Assembly: GCA_029844215.1 (NCBI GenBank)
Contig: CM056723.1
Location: 90,698,790-90,762,789, forward strand
Source of the DNA: Przewalskia tangutica
Lineage: Eukaryota; Streptophyta; Magnoliopsida; Solanales; Solanaceae
Length of the DNA: 64,000 nucleotides
Direction of reading: 5' to 3'
Shown here: positions 36,511 to 48,513 of the stretch, one piece after another
Position numbering within the stretch: the first letter of the stretch is position 1
Layout: each line of letters starts with the position of its first letter
Notes under the pieces: generated by a model
Databases searched by the model: none
Told to the model about the DNA's origin: nothing
The model's input: only the letters and a program-made list of their open reading frames with translations
Translations under genes and position numbers: made by a program

Positions 36511-36542
36511 GATTATCGGTGTTGTGCACCACACCAATAATC
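36511..36542 (+). promoter_or_regulatory. G3 leader stem-loop with GUGCAC loop
   Basis: GATTATCGGTGT pairs with ACACCAATAATC over 12 bp with one C/A mismatch. The loop TGTGCACC contains GTGCAC. It lies 46 nt after the primer site and 110 nt before the gag start. Confidence 0.65.
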
Positions 36543-37188
36543 GTGGAGGCTATAGGATATTTACGATTGGTTTCCATTCTTCTCACTCGAGATCGTGCTT
36601 TAGAGTCGTGTTAAAGTTGGACCTCTAACGTATTCCTTTCTCAGAATGATTATGCCTCCACGTAAGGCAACCCGGCCTAGCGGCAAGGCAACCGAGGGAG
36701 GCGCAGTGGGACACCTAGAGTCACGAGGGCTCGGCCCGGGCCTATACGAGACGGCGAGTTCTACGACGCCGCTGTCCCAAAGAGACTACATACCCGCACC
36801 TCCGCCCCACACCGGGCGAGGAGATAGGGTACAAGGAGATGGCCCGGCTATTGGCTAGGATTGTGGCCAGACACGAGGACAGCCGACGCGGTCAGCCTCC
36901 CCAAATGGGCCAGACCGTGGTTCACCCGAGGCGAGAGTTTGAGGCTACGAGACTTCACGAGTCAGAGCCCGCGAGTTTTACTGTCGAGGCGGGAGGATGA
37001 TCCGCAGGAGTTCATCCGTCACCACAGAGGATTCTCGAGAGTGATCGTATGCCGAGACCGAGTCCGTGATCTTTGGTTCACATAGCCGTGTGGATACCGC
37101 GATCGATTGGTTTGATTCATGGGAGTTATCCCGGGAGAGCACGCGTCCCAACTACTGGGATGAGTTCTGAGGCTTTCTCACTCACTTC

Positions 37189-37782
37189 TTGCCTCCACGG
37201 ATGGCGAGGGCGCGGCCGATAGATTTTTACCGAGGCGAGAGAGGACGACCTTGTCGTGAGTACAATGTCGAGTTTGATTCTTTGGCTCGATATGTCCCAG
37301 CGTTGGTAGCAGTTATGGAGGATAGGGTGCACCGTTACGTCACCGGGCTAGATGACTATATGGCCGAGTCATGTGCGGGTGTTTCTCTTCAGCCGGGTAT
37401 GGACATTACCCGCATGCAGGCTCATGCTCTTGGATGTGAGGAGCGTAGAGATCGCCGGGTTGACAGGCAGCAGCAGAAGAAGACCAGGACGGCAGGGTCG
37501 TTTGGTGGCTATCGTGGTGGGCGGCCTCAGCAGCAGTCTAGATTTGCACCACAGCCAGCTCAGAGCACTCCTGCACCGTCCTCAGCACACCAGACATTCG
37601 AGAGCGCACTGAGGCCCTGGACTTGGGACGTCCAGAGCGGCAGGGTATCGGCCGACGGGACCACCCCTCAGTGTGGCCGATGCGGCAGATCCCACTTCGG
37701 GAGTTGTGGTGCTACGAGCTTGTTTGATGGCCAGGCCGCAGGTCACTACGCGAGGAACCGTCCACCGGCGGCGCGATGGTAG
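37189..37782 (+). pseudogene. G3 gag C-terminal block
   Basis: Open 197-codon segment of gag, closely parallel to G1 11402-11112. It holds YNVEFDSLARYVPALVAVME, a Q-rich linker (RGGRPQQQSRFAPQPAQ) and the first cysteine cluster. The second cluster has been lost by frameshift or substitution (only GHYARN remains), so no complete CCHC knuckle is encoded. Confidence 0.8.
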
Positions 37783-38708
37783 GGTCACCACTGAGTTCTT
37801 TCGCCGGGTCTTCTTCATCCCCGACAGCTACTCGCCCTGGAGGGCAAGGTACTCATGGACCAGCAGGTCGCGGCAGAGGTCGTGGCGCGGGTCCCAGTTC
37901 TAGCGGTCCTCAGAACCGCATTTATGCTTTGTCCAGCCGACAGGATCAGGAGGCCTCACCTGATGTCGTCACAGGTACCTTATCAGTTTCTGGGTTTGAT
38001 GTGTATGCTTTGATAGATCCGGGTTCTACTCTGTCCTATATATCTCCCCTTGTTGCTAGTAGGATAGGGATAGAGCATGAGTCCATAGACCCTTTCGAGG
38101 TAGCTACGCCAGTGGGTGATTCGGTGGTAGCTCGGCGGGTATATAGAGCTTGTCCTGTGACCATTTACAGTCGTCGGACCCTAGCCGACTTGATAGAGTT
38201 GGAGATGATTGGCTTCGACGTGATCATGGGGATGGATTGGCTAGCTTCTTGCTACGCCAATGTAGACTGCAGAGAGAGTAGTGCGGTTCCAGTTTCTGAG
38301 GAGCCATTGTTGAGTGGAGGAGCACCAGTACGCGAGGGTAGGTTTATTTCCTACCTCAAGGCTAGGAAGATGGTGCGAAGGGGTATATCTACCATCTCGT
38401 TCGTGTTTGATATCGAAGGCGCGGTACCAGATTTTACGTCGATTCCAGTGGTCGAGAGAGTTCCTGACGTGTTTCAGACGACCTCCGGTATCCTCCCGAG
38501 AGGAGATCGAGTTTTGTATAGATGTGTTGCGGACACTGGCCTATTTCCATTCCTCCATACGAATGGCACCGCCGAGTTGAGAGAGTTGAAGGATCGCCTT
38601 AGGGATTTGCTAGAGAAGCGGCTTCATCAGCCTAGTGTTTCTCCCCGGGAGCGCGGTATTGTGAAGAAGAAGGACGGACGCCGCGCATGTGTTGATTACG
38701 CAGCGTGA
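37776..38708 (+). pseudogene. G3 gag tail, protease and reverse transcriptase N-terminus
   Basis: The longest open block in the window (310 codons). Residues 30-38 are the GRGRGRGAG linker that ends gag in G2. Residues 70-165 are the retropepsin: active-site motif LIDPGSTLSYIS (Asp81) and, later, FDVIMGMDWLASCYANVDC, the second conserved strand. Residues 260-310 begin reverse transcriptase (LRDLLEKRL, GIVKKKDGRR, CVDYA). The active site has proline where retropepsins usually have Ser or Thr (D-P-G). A single frame across the gag/protease junction shows that gag and pol are fused in this family. Confidence 0.85.
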
Positions 38709-38896
38709 ACAAGGTGACCATTAAGAACAGATACCCTTCCTGTGATTGATTATTTGTTCGACCGATTGCAGGCGCGAGATGTTTCTCCAAGATTGATCTG
38801 CGATCGGGCTATCATCAAAGTGCGAGTCGAGAGGTGGATGTCCCTAGATCGCATTCGGACCCAGACGCATTATGAGTTCGTGGTCATGTCTTTGGG

Positions 38897-39277
38897 TTGA
38901 CCAATGCTCCGACAAGATTCATGGATTTGATGAACCGAGTGTTCAAACCATTTTTGGACACGTTTGTGATAGTGTTCATTGATGATATCTTGGTTTATTC
39001 TCGCCAGAGCAAGAGCACGCGAGCATTTGGGCGATCGTGGCCGATTCTCCAGACCAGCGATTGTACGCCAAGTTTTCCAAATGTGAGTTTTGTTGACTTC
39101 GGTGGCTTTTCTTGGGCATATTGTCGGGCCGATGGCATTCGAGTGGATACGCCAAGATCGGCGCACAGACTTGGCCTAGACCTACTACTCCGGCAGAGGT
39201 TCGCAGCTTTCGGGCCTTGCAAAGATATTATCGGCGTTCGTGGAGAAGTTTGCTTTATCTCTCGCACCATTGACTAG
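38897..39277 (+). pseudogene. G3 reverse transcriptase palm block
   Basis: Open 126-codon stretch starting TNAPTRFMDLMNRVFKPFLD and containing VIVFIDDILVYSR, the catalytic Asp pair of Ty3/gypsy reverse transcriptase. After about residue 40 the frame departs from the protein. The true frame resumes in another phase near 39090. Confidence 0.85.
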
Positions 39278-41351
39278 GCGACTCGTAAGGCAACCAAGTT
39301 TCAGTGGATCGATGCTTGGAGCGTGGTTTCGATTCTTTGAAAGAGAGACCGACGACCGCCCGCTTCTTACTCTTCCGCAGGTCGGATGGTTATGTCGTAT
39401 TGTGACGCGTCGGGCATCGGGTTGGGATGTGTGTTGATACAACATGGCAGGTTATAGCATATGCATCCCGACAAAAGAAACACGAGAGGAACTACCCCAC
39501 CCATGATTTGGAGTTGGCACCGTGATTCACGCCAAGATATGGAGGCACTATTTGTATGGGGTTCACGTGGATATTTTTACGCACCACAAGAGCCTCCAGA
39601 TATCTTCACCAGGAGTCGAACTTACGGCGAGACGGTGGTTAGAGTTGCTTAAGGATTACGATGTTGATATCCCGTACCACCCGGGAAAGCCAATGTTGTG
39701 GCGGATGCTCTTAGTCGAGTCGATGGGAGCCTATCGGATGTGCAGCTAGAGAGGAGGACATGGTTCGTGATTTGCATCGATTAGCGAGCCTTGGTGTCCG
39801 TTTGATTGATTCTGATAGCAGTGGGGTTCGAGTTCGTGAGGTTGCCGAGTCTTCCATCGTCGAGGAGGTGAAGAGGCAATAGTTCGAGGATCCTGTTTTG
39901 ACACGTTATCGTGATACAACTCTTCGTGAGGGCAAGGGTCCTTTTGAGGTAGCACCTGATGGGGTGCTAAGGTTTGAGGCGTTGTGTGTTCGGATGTTTC
40001 AGACTTCACAGCAGGTTCTGGGGAAGCACACAATACAAGTTACTTATCCATCCGTGGTCGACCAAGATGTACCACGACCTTAGATCCGTGTATTGGTGGG
40101 ATGGCAGTTGGACGTTGCGCAGTTCGTAGCTCGCCCGTTGTCGCAGGTAAAGGTAGAGCACCAGAGGCCTGGTGGTTTATTGCAGGCGATAGAGATCCCG
40201 ACCTGGAAGTGGGAGGTAATCAACATGGACTTCATCACAGGAATACCTCGCACTCAGAGGAGACATGATTCTATATAGGTTATCGTCGACGGTCGATTTA
40301 AATCAGCCCACTTTCTTCCCGTCGGACGACTTTTCTACCGAGGATTATGCCGACTTTACATCCAAGAGATCGCCGATCGCATGGAGTCCCTACTGATCAT
40401 ATCGCATGCAGGAGCCCGCCACGCTAACTTCGGAGGTCTTTCCGCAGAGGTTTAGGACGCAGTGAGCCCGAGTAATCGCATTCCATCCACGCAGCACGGA
40501 CAGCCGAGCGCACTATCCGCACTGCGAGGATATCTGCGAGCTGCGTTATCGACTTCGGTAGATGGGAGGATCATTTGCCTCTAGTTGAGTTCGCACAATA
40601 ATAGCTACCACTCCAGATTCGATGGCGCCATGAGGCCTTGTATGGGAGGAAGTGCAGATCGCCTATAGGTTGGTTCGATGTGGCGAGGTGCGCTAGTGGG
40701 ACCAGATTTGGTGCAAGCAGTGGATAAGTGAAGCTTATCCGAGAGCGGCTATTGATAGCTCGAGTCGATGTAAGTCGATGCGCAGATCATCGCCATCGCA
40801 GATCCGAGTTCGCAGCTGATGATTGGGTTTTCTCAAGGTGTCACCCATGGCGGTGTGATGAGATTCGAGAAGAAGGGAAACTCACCAAGGTACATCGGGC
40901 CGCTTCGTGATTGTCCGCAGGTAGGCAAGGTTGCCTATGAGTTGGATCTGCCGTCCGATCCGGAGGCAATGCATCCGTGTTTCACGATCTACGCCGAGGA
41001 GATGTATCGGGATCCATCTAGGGTACACCCGATTGACGATGTCCAGTGTGACCAGGGGTTATCGTATGAGGAGATTCCCATAGCGATAGTCGATCGTCGT
41101 TAGCGTCTGCGACGAGGATGTGGCTTCCACAAAGTCTTGTGGCGAACGAGCTTAGGGAGGAGATGACGTGGGAAGGCGGTGAGGACATGAGGCGGAGGTA
41201 TCCTCACCTATTCCCATACCTCCGGGTAATTCACTTTTCCTACTTGTAAATCTTCATTATCGTTTATGCCTAAGTGTTGTTACGTGGCCGTGTGTGGCAT
41301 TTGCAAATCGCTTTAGTTATGAAGAATCTTATCGTTAATCGTTTGGGAAGG

Positions 41352-41381
41352 AACATTCGACGAATGTTTCTAAGGGGAGAA
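41352..41381 (+). promoter_or_regulatory. G3 polypurine tract with upstream hairpin
   Basis: AACATTCG-A-CGAATGTT (41352-41368), then the tract AAGGGGAGAA abutting the right LTR. Confidence 0.85.
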
Positions 41382-43813
41382 TGTTATACCGTATTTCCGA
41401 GTATGTACGTAGGCGTGCACGCAAAGTTTAGCCTTAAAGTTAGCCAAGTTCAAAATTGTGCACAACTCGCTAAAAGAATCGCTTTCCACTAAACGCTTTC
41501 CACGACTTTCGTAGGGTAAATTCCGCCATGCCATTTCTAATTTTGCGGATTTTTCCGAGAGACGAACATTTTGGACCAACGGAGGGCGACACTTGGCACC
41601 TCCAATTGGTGGACTTGAAATCGCCCATTGACGAATTGGACAAGGTTGGCACGTTTTTTGTGCCTTTGCACAAGTCAAGGAGTTGGTAGGATATTTTGTG
41701 TGCAAGTTGGCCAAGGACACTTGCCCTAATCTTGAACCTACACTTGCCTTGCACTTGGCATCATCTTGACCCTTGGTTGGCCATGGCTTAACCTATAAAT
41801 ACCCCCTTAGATGAAGAGTTCTTCATCCACAAACTTACTTCCAAGTCTTGAAAAATCCTCTCCTCTCCCTGAAAGGCATTTCGTCCCAAACACCTTCCCC
41901 TCGAGTAAAGTTGGCGAGGCCTCCCAGCCTAGCCAAAAATCTACCCCCCCCTCCCTTGGTAGAAAAGTTGTCTTCTAGTATTGTTATAATGCCCAAAATA
42001 CCCTAGCCCAAATCCCTTAGTACTTAGTAGAAGTTGTGAAGAACTTCTAAGGTTTCTCGAGCGCATAAACTTAGAGCAAAACCTTGCTCAGGCGCGACTT
42101 TTATCTAGGATATTATTGGGCTTACCGAGGTAACTAATCCTAACCCTCTTTTGAATTAGAGAATACATACTGTAGTAGTATAAGAATAAGTATTAAATAC
42201 TTAGAAGAATATCACAGAATAGAATTGAACTGTTATCACAGTAGAAGGGTTTTAAAAGAAGAATAACTGAACTGTACTTACATAGGACTGTTTTCACAGT
42301 AGACTTAAGTAGCTCACCGGGTAGGGAAGTGCTGCCCAATTTTCCGTAGGATATAGAACCCTCTGTTTAGAACTGTTTACAAAGTAGTCTGAACGCGTTG
42401 ATAGGCGTGTCGACTATTATAGTCGATTCTCTCGCGCGACATATTCAACTTGGCGGTGGTTTTCATTGGTAAGGTATGTGATTCTTCCTAAAGCATGATA
42501 TTTTACAATATATATGTAGTACGGTACGCATACGTGTTAATCGAATAATAACTACAGAATGCCTCACGCTTAAGCGACAATAATACTTACGCAATGCCTC
42601 ACGCTTAAGCACGAATAATAAAGATCTGAAAGCATTTCAAAAGAATCTTGAATCATTGTTAATGTAAGAGAACTAATTGGTTTTAAATGTAAGCTTAAGA
42701 GTTATACTAGCTTTATGGGAAGTTAAGTATAACCACTTAAGAATGATAAAGCGGTTTGCCTATGTGTTTATAACAGACTTATATTGAATTGTGAAAAGAA
42801 TAATAAGATGGTTTGATAAGTAGACATGATATGATGCTATGTGTGTTAGTGTCTTGTAACATTTGTATAAGAGAGTATTCTTGTTGTGCTTATGTTGTTT
42901 AAAGATAAGTCGTTATGTTAGTGTACTATCACTCACCTCTTGACATATTACGGGGTTAAGTCGCCTCCACGCGGGTAGACTCAGTGATGCAGGACCATGA
43001 TTCGAGAATACCTCATGCGGGTCCAGGGACCTATGCGCGGAGCTACGGAGTTCCGTGTTAGTGATGCGGGTTATACCTCACGCGGTCTATGTGGCCATGC
43101 GGACTACGAGTCGGGGCGACGCCGAGTAGCTACCCTCGATGCGGGTTATGTACCCTACGCGGCCTATGTGAGTGGCCTATGCGGACTACGGAGTCCGTGA
43201 TTAGGCTTGCATGGTGATACTACGCAATTGGCCTCGCTCGATCATTCACACCTAGAAAAGACACGCTGATTTACCTATTGTTGCTCTTGTTTGTGATGTG
43301 GCACTATGCGGTTTCGTTGTTTCATACATACTTGCAAAACTGATTTTTAAATGATATGTTTTCATTTAAGTACTTTACGATTTCATATACTTAGTACTGT
43401 TAGATCGACCTCCTTCGGGGCTGCTCATGCCGCAGTGGGCAAGCAGGTGCTAGATCCACATCCTTAGGATCTCTACGTTGGTGTCGGGAGCTCCATCTCT
43501 TCCGGAGGCTCTACTTTTGGGTATGATCTCCCTGTTGTAGATAGTTTTGTACAGTCAGGGTATGGCGGGGCCCTGTCCCGCCATAGTTGTATATTTCCTT
43601 AGAGGTCTGTAGTCATGTTGTACAGTATCGGATGTAACTGCTAAACCATGTTTATATATATATGCCGAAAGGCGACGTTTGCTCACATAAACTGTGTCTT
43701 ATTTTATAAACTGTTTCATGTCTTGTTTTATATTTCCGCTGATTACTCTGATGTATGACTACTTGGGTGCCCCGGTAAGGCACCAGTCACGGGCCCCGGA
43801 ATGGGTCGTGACA
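41382..43813 (+). mobile_element. G3 right (3') LTR
   Basis: 2432 bp, same termini as the left LTR. The TATA box is at 41794-41801. It ends at 43813, followed by the duplicated TTCTT and the second part of G7. Confidence 0.92.
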
Positions 43814-44913
43814 TTCTTATTATTCAGGCTTAAGTCAAAAGACATTGCCGTAACACTACATTCAGTTAACACACGTACGTCTACCGTACTATATATATAT
43901 TCCCTTTAAAATATTTCAAGGTTCTTATTATTCAGGCTTAAGTCAAAAGACATTGCCGTAACACTACATTCAGTTAACACACGTACGTCTACCGTACTAT
44001 ATATATATTCCCTTTAAAATATTTCAAGGTTCTTATTATTCAGGCTTAAGTCAAAAGACATTGCCACACGTACGTCTACCGTACTATATGTATTCTTTTA
44101 AAATACTTCATGCTCAAGAGTATAGGAAGAATCACATACCTTGCGACGATTATCGACTATAAGCAAAACGCTCCACGGCTATAACCCGGCTAGCCTTGTC
44201 CACCTTCCAAGTAGTTCATGCTACTGCTAACATTCAACCAAAAAGGTTATAAGTTCATCTGAAATACAAATCCTATGTAAATCTGATTTAATCTTCTACT
44301 CTAATATTCTTCTGATGTGATTTCAGTTCAAGTCTTTTCTGTAATATCCTTCTATTACAGTTCAATTCTCTTCTATGAATCTTATATTCATTTATATACT
44401 ACTACAGTATGTAATTCCCAATTACAATAGAAGGACAGTAGTATTTACCTCGATAAGCCCCAAAATTATCCAAGTTTAAAGTCGATCCTGAGCAACGTTA
44501 AGCTCCTACTCCGTGCGCTCCAACCCGCTCCAAACAACCCTTAGAAGTTCTACGCAACCTCTACTTAACACTTCAACCGACTATGAAGGTTTTCCTTAGG
44601 GTTTCGTTTTTGTGACTGAGGGAAAGTATAATAGTATTTCCGGGCTCTACGTATAGAGGTAACTTTGGAAAGTACTACAAGGTATTTGGGCTAGAGTATT
44701 TTGGCATTATAACAATACTGAGAGTATTTCTATACCACAAAGGGGTGTATTTCAAAACAACTAGCCTAGGGGTACCTCGGCTAGAACACTACAAGTGTGG
44801 GGAAACCTCTCGCCAAAGCTTCTCGGGGGAAACCTCTCGCCAAAGCTTCTCGATGGGGATTTCAAGACTTGGAAAATGATTTTTGGATGAAGAAGTTCAT
44901 CAACTTAGGGGGG

Positions 44914-44921
44914 TATTTATA
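44914..44921 (-). promoter_or_regulatory. TATA box of the G7 solo LTR
   Basis: TATAAATA on the minus strand in the same context as the other LTRs. It could still start transcription leftward into the G7 and G3 sequence. Confidence 0.55.
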
Positions 44922-46843
44922 GGTCAAGCAATGGCCAACCAATGGCCAAGATCCATCCAAGTGTTAGGCAAGTGTAGGGCTAGGATTTAACCATGTGTAC
45001 CTTATCCATCTACCACACCAACTTGCACAAAATATCCTACCAAATAAAGTGGTCCAAATCGTCCAAGCCGCCCCAACCTTACGTCCAATGTGAGGGTGAC
45101 ACTTGTCACCCTCCCATTGGTCCAAAATGTTTCGTCTCTCGGAAAAATCCGCAAAAATTATAAATGACATAGCCGGAATTTTCCCTTCGCAAGTTCTGTA
45201 AAACGTTTCGTCGAAAAACGACTCTAATCGGGGGTTGTGCACAAATTTCGAACCTATGTCTACTTTAAGGCTTAAATTTTTATACGTACGCCCTCACGTA
45301 CATACTCTGAAAATACGGGGTATAACAAAGAAGAGATAGTTCACATACCTTTTCGGCTAAATCCATAAGCTAAGCCGAATACGCCGTACGTAGAAGTGTC
45401 AACCTATAATGGTCACAACAAGACTATCAACTTCTAGTCTCAACGTAGAATAATACTAAGTATACGGTCTCTAATTCTACGGAAAATCGGGCAGCACTTC
45501 CTTTATTTCTACTCACTTTGCCACCTTTTTCAAGGTCGAATACAATAACCAAACATGCCACATTTAAGGCTCCAAACAACAACCAACCAAAGGGGATTAC
45601 ACGCCTTACAATACGTGTAAAATTCCGCCCCACAATTCATACCAAGTAGTTTAAAACTCCAAGCCATTCTCGGCCAACTACAACTAACAATTCAAAGTCT
45701 TTTCCAATCCTTTTCCAATTTCAAGTTCTTAGGTCAACATGTTATTTAGTCATAAACAACTTCAACAACTACAATTTTCTTTATTCAACATGACGATTTA
45801 AACTAATAATCAACTTGAATTCCAATCTTAAAGCTAAACATGCTAGTTTTCTGATTAGGTTCCAATAGCCCATAAACATATCAAACTTCATACTATATAA
45901 CACATGCTTGCTAAAATCCATAGCTACAACAATAAGTAAGTCTTAACTACTAAAACGACAAAATTTATACCTTTCCAAGCCCTTAAAATTTCCAAGATCC
46001 AAAGTCGCGCCTTAGAAATTCTTAGCTCCTTTCCTTAGGTTCCAATCCGCTCCAAGCACTCCTTAGAGGCCTATGAAGAACCCATCTTCAAGTTCCAACT
46101 TCAAAGTTGAAGAACTCCTATAGTTTCCGCCTTGCGACTAACGTGAAAACTCCGTTTTTCCGAAATCTTTCTATTGAGATAACCTTACAACACCCTTAGG
46201 AACATTGGGTTAAGTCTTGTGGCTAATGGATCAAAACTACAAATTTTTCTCCTTTCTTTTCTTGCAAACCCGAGAGCACACATGGGCACACACAAGCTCT
46301 CTCAATTTTTCTAAGTGTTCAAGACCTTGTATTGCTACTAGTAGTATACTTATAACACAATGGAGGGCTTAGACTTAAACAAATGTGAGGTTAGGATGAG
46401 TTTCACTTGGATCAAGCCTAGGTGGACAAGTTGACTTGTCAACAATATCAAGCTTTGGAAGACTTATATTCTACCATGGTCAATGACCATTTTACCCTTG
46501 CATAAATTTCGACCAAGCCATGTGGGAGTGCCACGTGTCGCCCTCTCATTCGTCCATAAAATTCCGTAACCCTCGTGGGCCCCACAAAAATGTAAAATTC
46601 CTCGGGTGGGCCCCACGTGACCAAATCCGTAAAAAATAAATTTCCATAATTTTAATAAGTTCCATAATCTTCAAATAATGCCTTTTGAGAATCCAATTCT
46701 CAACAACGAACATTTTTCCTTTCCGACGTTCGGAAGATTTTCCGTCGGAAAAACAATTCTTCCTTTCGTACTAATTTCCAAGTCTTGTTTTCTTTCGTAC
46801 ATTCTCTTATACATGTTCCGGACTTACGGGGTGTAACATGAAC

Positions 46844-47542
46844 GCACCCCCCCGAAGGAGGTCAGTACAACAGGTACCAAGTATGTGAAACTGAAAATAC
46901 TGTAATGAAATCATAACAGTCTATATAAAACAGGAGACATGTATGATAACCAAACTACAGTACACCATATATAAACAGTCTTGTTAAGTCAGGGGCTCAC
47001 GCCCTCAAAGTCATCACCCATGCCCGTGGAATTCCTTCCTCACTGCCGGCAGTCTATGACACAAATCATACTCATGTGACGCGCCCATGGCATCCTACCT
47101 CACTGTCGGCGTACACATATACAATACATATATATATACCTCATGCCCGTGGAATCCTCCATCACTGCCGGCAGCCGTAGGTGTAACATATAACCAGGTG
47201 ACGCGCCCGTGGCATCCTACCTCACTGTCGGCGTACACATATATAATACATATGTATACATAACATGCCCCCGGAATCCCTCATCGGTGTAGACACGTCT
47301 TCATGGGGAGCTAGCCCATGGAGTAATAATCGTATATAACATGCCCCCGGAATCCCTCATCGGTGTAGACAAGTCTTCATGGGGAGCTAGCCCATGGAGT
47401 AATAATCGTATATAACATGCCCCCGGAATCCCTCATCGGTGCAGACACGTCTTCATGGGGAGCTAGCCCATGGAGTAATAATCTTATATAACATGCCCCC
47501 GGAATCCCTCATCGTTGTAGACACGTCTTTATGGGGAGCTAG
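46844..47542 (-). mobile_element. G5 right (5') LTR, segment b, with 76-bp array
   Basis: Continues the G5 LTR after G6 and matches 24475-25180. The 76-bp units start at 47261, 47338, about 47414 and about 47490. The last is cut at GGGGAGCTAG (47542), where G8 enters. Confidence 0.85.
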
Positions 47543-48513
47543 TGTTATACCCCGTATTTTCAGAGTATGTACGTAAGGACGTACGTAGAAAATTTGAAAC
47601 TTGTACTAAGGCTTGGCCGAATTAATTTTGTTCACAACACCCGTTTAGAGTCGTTTTTCGACGAAACGTTTTCACAGCTTTCGTAGGGGAATTTCCGGCT
47701 ATGTCATTTTTAATTTTTGCGGATTTTTCCGAGAGACGAAACGAGTTGGGCCAACAAGAGGGCGCCACTTGGCACCCTCCCATTGGCGGACGTAAAGGGC
47801 TCGGTTTGGACGAAATGGAGAGGTGTAGTTGGTAGGATATTTTGTGTGTTAGTTGGTCAAGGACACATGGGTGAATCTTGGCCCTACACTTGCCTTGCAC
47901 TTGGCAAGATCTTGGCCATTGGTTGGCCTTCACTTGACCTATAAATACCCCTTCCCTTTGAAGACTTCTTCATCCAAAAAAATCTCTAAGTCTTGAGAGC
48001 TCCCCCTCCCCCTGTCGTGAGGCCCGCCGCAGAGTAGCCCCACCCCTCCTAGTAGCGCCGTACCCTCAGCCTAGTTACTTTCGTATAATACCCCCCTTTG
48101 TGGTGTAGAAATACTCTCAAAAGTATTGTTATAATGCCCAAATTACCTTAGCCGTATACCTTGTTGTATTCTAAGGTTATACCTATACGAAAATGCCCAG
48201 AAATACTATTATACTTCCGTCAGTCACAAAACCGAAACCCTAGGAAATCTCCATAGTCCGTTGGAGTATTGTGTAGAAGTTGGTTAGAACTTCTAAGGGT
48301 GGTTTAGAGCGGGTTGGAGCGCCGAGTTGAGCTAAACGATTGCCTGGATCGACTTTAACTAGGATAATTATGGGCTTATCGAGGTAATTATCTTGTCCTC
48401 TATTGTAATTGGAAATTACATTTTGTTAGAATATATAGTTGAAGTATACTATATATAGAATCGAACGTAGTTATCGGCAATGTCTTTTGACTTAAGCTCG
48501 AATAATACTTATC
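47543..48513 (+). mobile_element. G8: first 970 bp of a plus-strand LTR, interrupted by G9
   Basis: Begins TGTTATACCCCGTATTTTCA, with a TATA box at 47940-47947, and runs through the conserved GGGCTTATCGAGGTAATTAT stretch to AATACTTA. There it meets the outer end of G9. It is most like the G9/G10 LTRs, read in the opposite direction. The left flank is GCTAG; its continuation is beyond 64000. Confidence 0.78.
47940..47947 (+). promoter_or_regulatory. TATA box of the G8 LTR
   Basis: TATAAATA preceded by GGTTGGCCTTCACTTGACC, 397 bp from the LTR start. Transcription would head rightward into the antisense strand of G9. Confidence 0.55.

Larger units (their letters stand above)
36652..41249 (+). 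pseudogene. gag-pol: G3 gag-pol polyprotein with chromodomain, broken
   Basis: Start ATG at 36652 (MPPRKATRPSGK; an ATG two codons upstream is also in frame), stop TAA at 41247-41249. Domains in order: gag core 36930-37560 (LQPGMDITRMQAHALG); degenerate knuckle 37665-37740 (QCGRCGRSHFGSC, GHYARN); protease with LIDPGST at 38010-38030; reverse transcriptase from 38560, with FIDD at about 38975-38986; RNase H with YCDASGIG near 39397; integrase zinc-finger and core region 40020-40600 (INMDFITG near 40218); chromodomain from 41053 (LSYEEIPIAIVDR). Frameshifts or stops separate each block, at least ten in all. Length and order match G1. As in G1, many breaks fall at CAG/CTG or in homopolymers. 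Confidence 0.9.
33994..43813 (+). mobile_element. G3: autonomous chromovirus on the plus strand, complete but coding-defective
   Basis: LTRs 33994-36449 (2456 bp) and 41382-43813 (2432 bp), internal region 4932 bp. It is flanked by TTCTT at 33989-33993 and 43814-43818, a perfect duplication. Order: LTR, primer site, leader hairpin, gag-pol, polypurine tract, LTR. It is closely related to G1 in LTR and coding region but lies in the opposite orientation. It is the innermost insertion of the G5/G6/G7 nest and so the youngest there. Confidence 0.93.
33881..44090. repeat. 108-bp tandem array in the G7 LTR, split by G3
   Basis: Units begin TTCTTATTATTCAGGCTTAA. One unit lies left of G3 (33881-33993). 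Two units follow it (43814-43921 and 43922-44029, 108 bp each), then a shortened one from 44030. G3 inserted at a unit boundary, duplicating TTCTT. In G1 a 36-bp piece of the same unit is duplicated. Confidence 0.85.
31718..45327 (-). mobile_element. G7: solo LTR, split by G3
   Basis: LTR 31718-33993 plus 43814-45327, about 3.79 kb, TGTCACGACC to GGGGTATAACA. It interrupts G6: the uninterrupted G4 copy reads CATGCTAGAAGAAGAGGAG here. Flanks are AAGAG (left) and AAGAA (right), compatible with an imperfect duplication in a GA-rich site. No primer site or polypurine tract adjoins either end. It belongs to the G0/G9/G10 side of the family and carries the shared island near 33420-33620 and a TATA box at 44914-44921. 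Confidence 0.85.
29262..46838 (-). mobile_element. G6: solo LTR of the G4 subfamily, split by G7
   Basis: The LTR itself is 29262-31717 plus 45328-46838 (about 3970 bp). It is flanked by TGAAC at 29257-29261 and 46839-46843, a perfect 5-bp duplication, and the G5 LTR resumes exactly after it. No internal region remains. It matches G4 over most of its length, but its 46-bp array is expanded threefold and the 34-bp array is missing. Confidence 0.92.
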
